Shown: in pieces, positions 63,475-64,000 of the stretch
How the letters are laid out: every line of letters begins with the position of its first letter
How positions within the stretch are numbered: position 1 is the first letter of the stretch
Assembly: GCF_001713375.1 (NCBI RefSeq)
Contig: NZ_CP016449.1
Location: 1,550,001-1,614,000, forward strand
DNA: 64,000 nt
Direction of reading: 5' to 3'
Origin: Hydrogenophaga sp. RAC07
Lineage (GTDB): Bacteria; Pseudomonadota; Gammaproteobacteria; Burkholderiales; Burkholderiaceae_C
Notes under the pieces: generated by a model
The model's database searches: none
What the model was told of the DNA's origin: nothing
Seen by the model: only the letters and a program-made list of their open reading frames with translations
Translations under genes and position numbers: made by a program

Positions 63475-63561
63475 GCAAACCGTCCGGGAAACTGGGGGAA
63501 GCCCATGGTGGGGAAATTCCCTACTTCCACCTGGTTCAGGTTTTCAAGGGGACTTCAATAT

Positions 63562-64000
63562 CTAGTTTGCAGGTGCTAAGGCCCAAGTTGGATCTTTTTG
63601 CATTGCTGCAGGTAGGCTTGGTGTCATCGTTGCCCACGATTTATAAGCCTGCGTAGCGCCCGTCGTTCCAATATCAGCCGCATTGGACAACATGGCTGCA
63701 CCGTTGGCTGCATAGCCAAGGGCGGAGGACGGATATGCGTCGGCGAGAATACCGGTGGAGCCGCAGGCGACGCCTGGCCAATTCAGCTGAAACAACTCAG
63801 TCCATGTTGTTGCTGGCGCGCTATCGTCGTAGCGCACATTTATGTAGTTCGCTGGTGCATGCGTCAGGCAATAACCCTCGGATTGTTTCAAAAACCGTTG
63901 GACCTGAAACTTGCTCATCCAATCATGCATTTCTTTGGCCAGCGGGTCTCCGTCTTTTGCAAGCAGACCGATGACGAGAGTGAAAAAGTCTCCTTGCCAG
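63562..64000 (-). CDS. Partial protein of unknown function, C-terminal 145 residues
   Basis: The reading frame is open from the right edge to a stop at 63562-63564; the N-terminal part lies outside the window. The visible part starts GDFFTLVIGLLAKDGDPLAKE and ends DPTWALAPAN. It contains several Gly/Ala-rich stretches (SSALGYAANGAAM) and two Cys (EGYCLTH, VACGSTG). I do not recognise a family. It lies 56 bp beyond the outer IS, in DNA of intermediate composition, and faces back towards the polysaccharide block. Confidence 0.6.
   Translation of the reverse strand, partial: WQGDFFTLVIGLLAKDGDPLAKEMHDWMSKFQVQRFLKQSEGYCLTHAPANYINVRYDDSAPATTWTELFQLNWPGVACGSTGILADAYPSSALGYAANGAAMLSNAADIGTTGATQAYKSWATMTPSLPAAMQKDPTWALAPAN

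Larger units (their letters stand above)
61026..63505. mobile_element. IS3-family element (outer), split by a second IS3-family element
   Basis: Terminal inverted repeats of 24 perfectly matched bp: left 61026-61049 (starts TGGGCTTCCC), right 63482-63505 (ends GGGAAGCCCA), with the TG...CA ends typical of IS3. Removing the inner element and one duplicated AGGAG leaves about 1246 bp, a normal IS3 length. It carries orfA (62318) and orfB (62611). The inner insertion lies in its 5' leader, directly upstream of the orfA start codon. Its outer flanks (CGG to the left, TGG to the right) do not show a matching target duplication. Confidence 0.88.

Noticed and set aside
63482..63505. Outer IS right repeat as a stand-alone terminator
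   Set aside because: It matches the left end at 61026-61049 as an inverted repeat and is better explained as the IS terminus.
1..64000. CRISPR array, tRNA or rRNA genes
   Set aside because: No regularly spaced direct repeats, no cloverleaf with a CCA or T-loop motif and no rRNA-like conserved segments were seen by reading; a tRNA scan would be needed to exclude them fully.

Overview
The window is GC-rich proteobacterial DNA whose gene content points to Burkholderiales, most likely Comamonadaceae; Hydrogenophaga or a close relative is my best guess from memory of gene order, not from a search. Supporting this are a class I phaC-phaA-phaB polyhydroxybutyrate operon, a methylmalonyl-CoA mutase/propionyl-CoA carboxylase locus, a chemoreceptor with a C-terminal Cache-like domain, and a large exosortase A (XrtA) exopolysaccharide cluster. 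No rRNA, tRNA or CRISPR array was seen.

Positions 1-4480 hold a catabolic operon on the minus strand: Rieske oxygenase, glutamine-synthetase-like ligase, [2Fe-2S] ferredoxin and an FAH-family hydrolase that runs off the left edge. A GntR regulator is divergent from it. Positions 4508-6975 hold an AMP/thymidine phosphorylase-family gene that overlaps a PRPP-synthetase-family gene. From 7073 to 11799 there are lipoproteins, an Old Yellow Enzyme, maleylacetoacetate isomerase, PgeF and a small membrane protein. From 11929 to 15822 lies phaCAB, closed by a clear terminator. Next come a degenerate HD-GYP protein, DusA, an alpha/beta hydrolase and a Tat-exported PhoD (15930-20921).

Positions 20932-29746 form a propionyl-CoA to succinyl-CoA module: GntR regulator, mutase, MeaB chaperone, PccB, PccA, a methyltransferase and a VOC protein that may be the epimerase. 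Positions 29762-36625 carry a cupin, a small unknown protein, a chemoreceptor, an orphan RnfB-type ferredoxin, PhaZ with a Lys/Ala-rich tail, a DODA-type dioxygenase and an aromatic/aspartate aminotransferase. PhaZ links back to phaCAB as the polymer-mobilising enzyme.

From 36880 to about 57173 runs the XrtA cluster. It encodes an export lipoprotein, chain-length protein, tyrosine autokinase, outer-membrane protein, ATPase, deacetylase, FemAB-like protein, several glycosyltransferases, exosortase A fused to an EpsI-like domain, an asparagine-synthase-like amidotransferase, an O-ligase/polymerase and a flippase. Together these would build, assemble and export a surface polysaccharide and sort PEP-CTERM proteins to the cell surface. 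No PEP-CTERM substrate is visible in the window. Two blocks (about 51930-52990 and about 53985-61025) are clearly AT-richer than the rest and look like acquired glycan-modification genes. They include a GT25, a pyruvyltransferase, a glycosyltransferase-like gene broken by an in-frame TGA, and a second deacetylase.

At 61026-63505 one IS3-family element is interrupted by another. The inner element is flanked by a 5-bp target duplication made from the outer element's own ribosome-binding site. The window ends in the 3' part of an unrecognised minus-strand gene.
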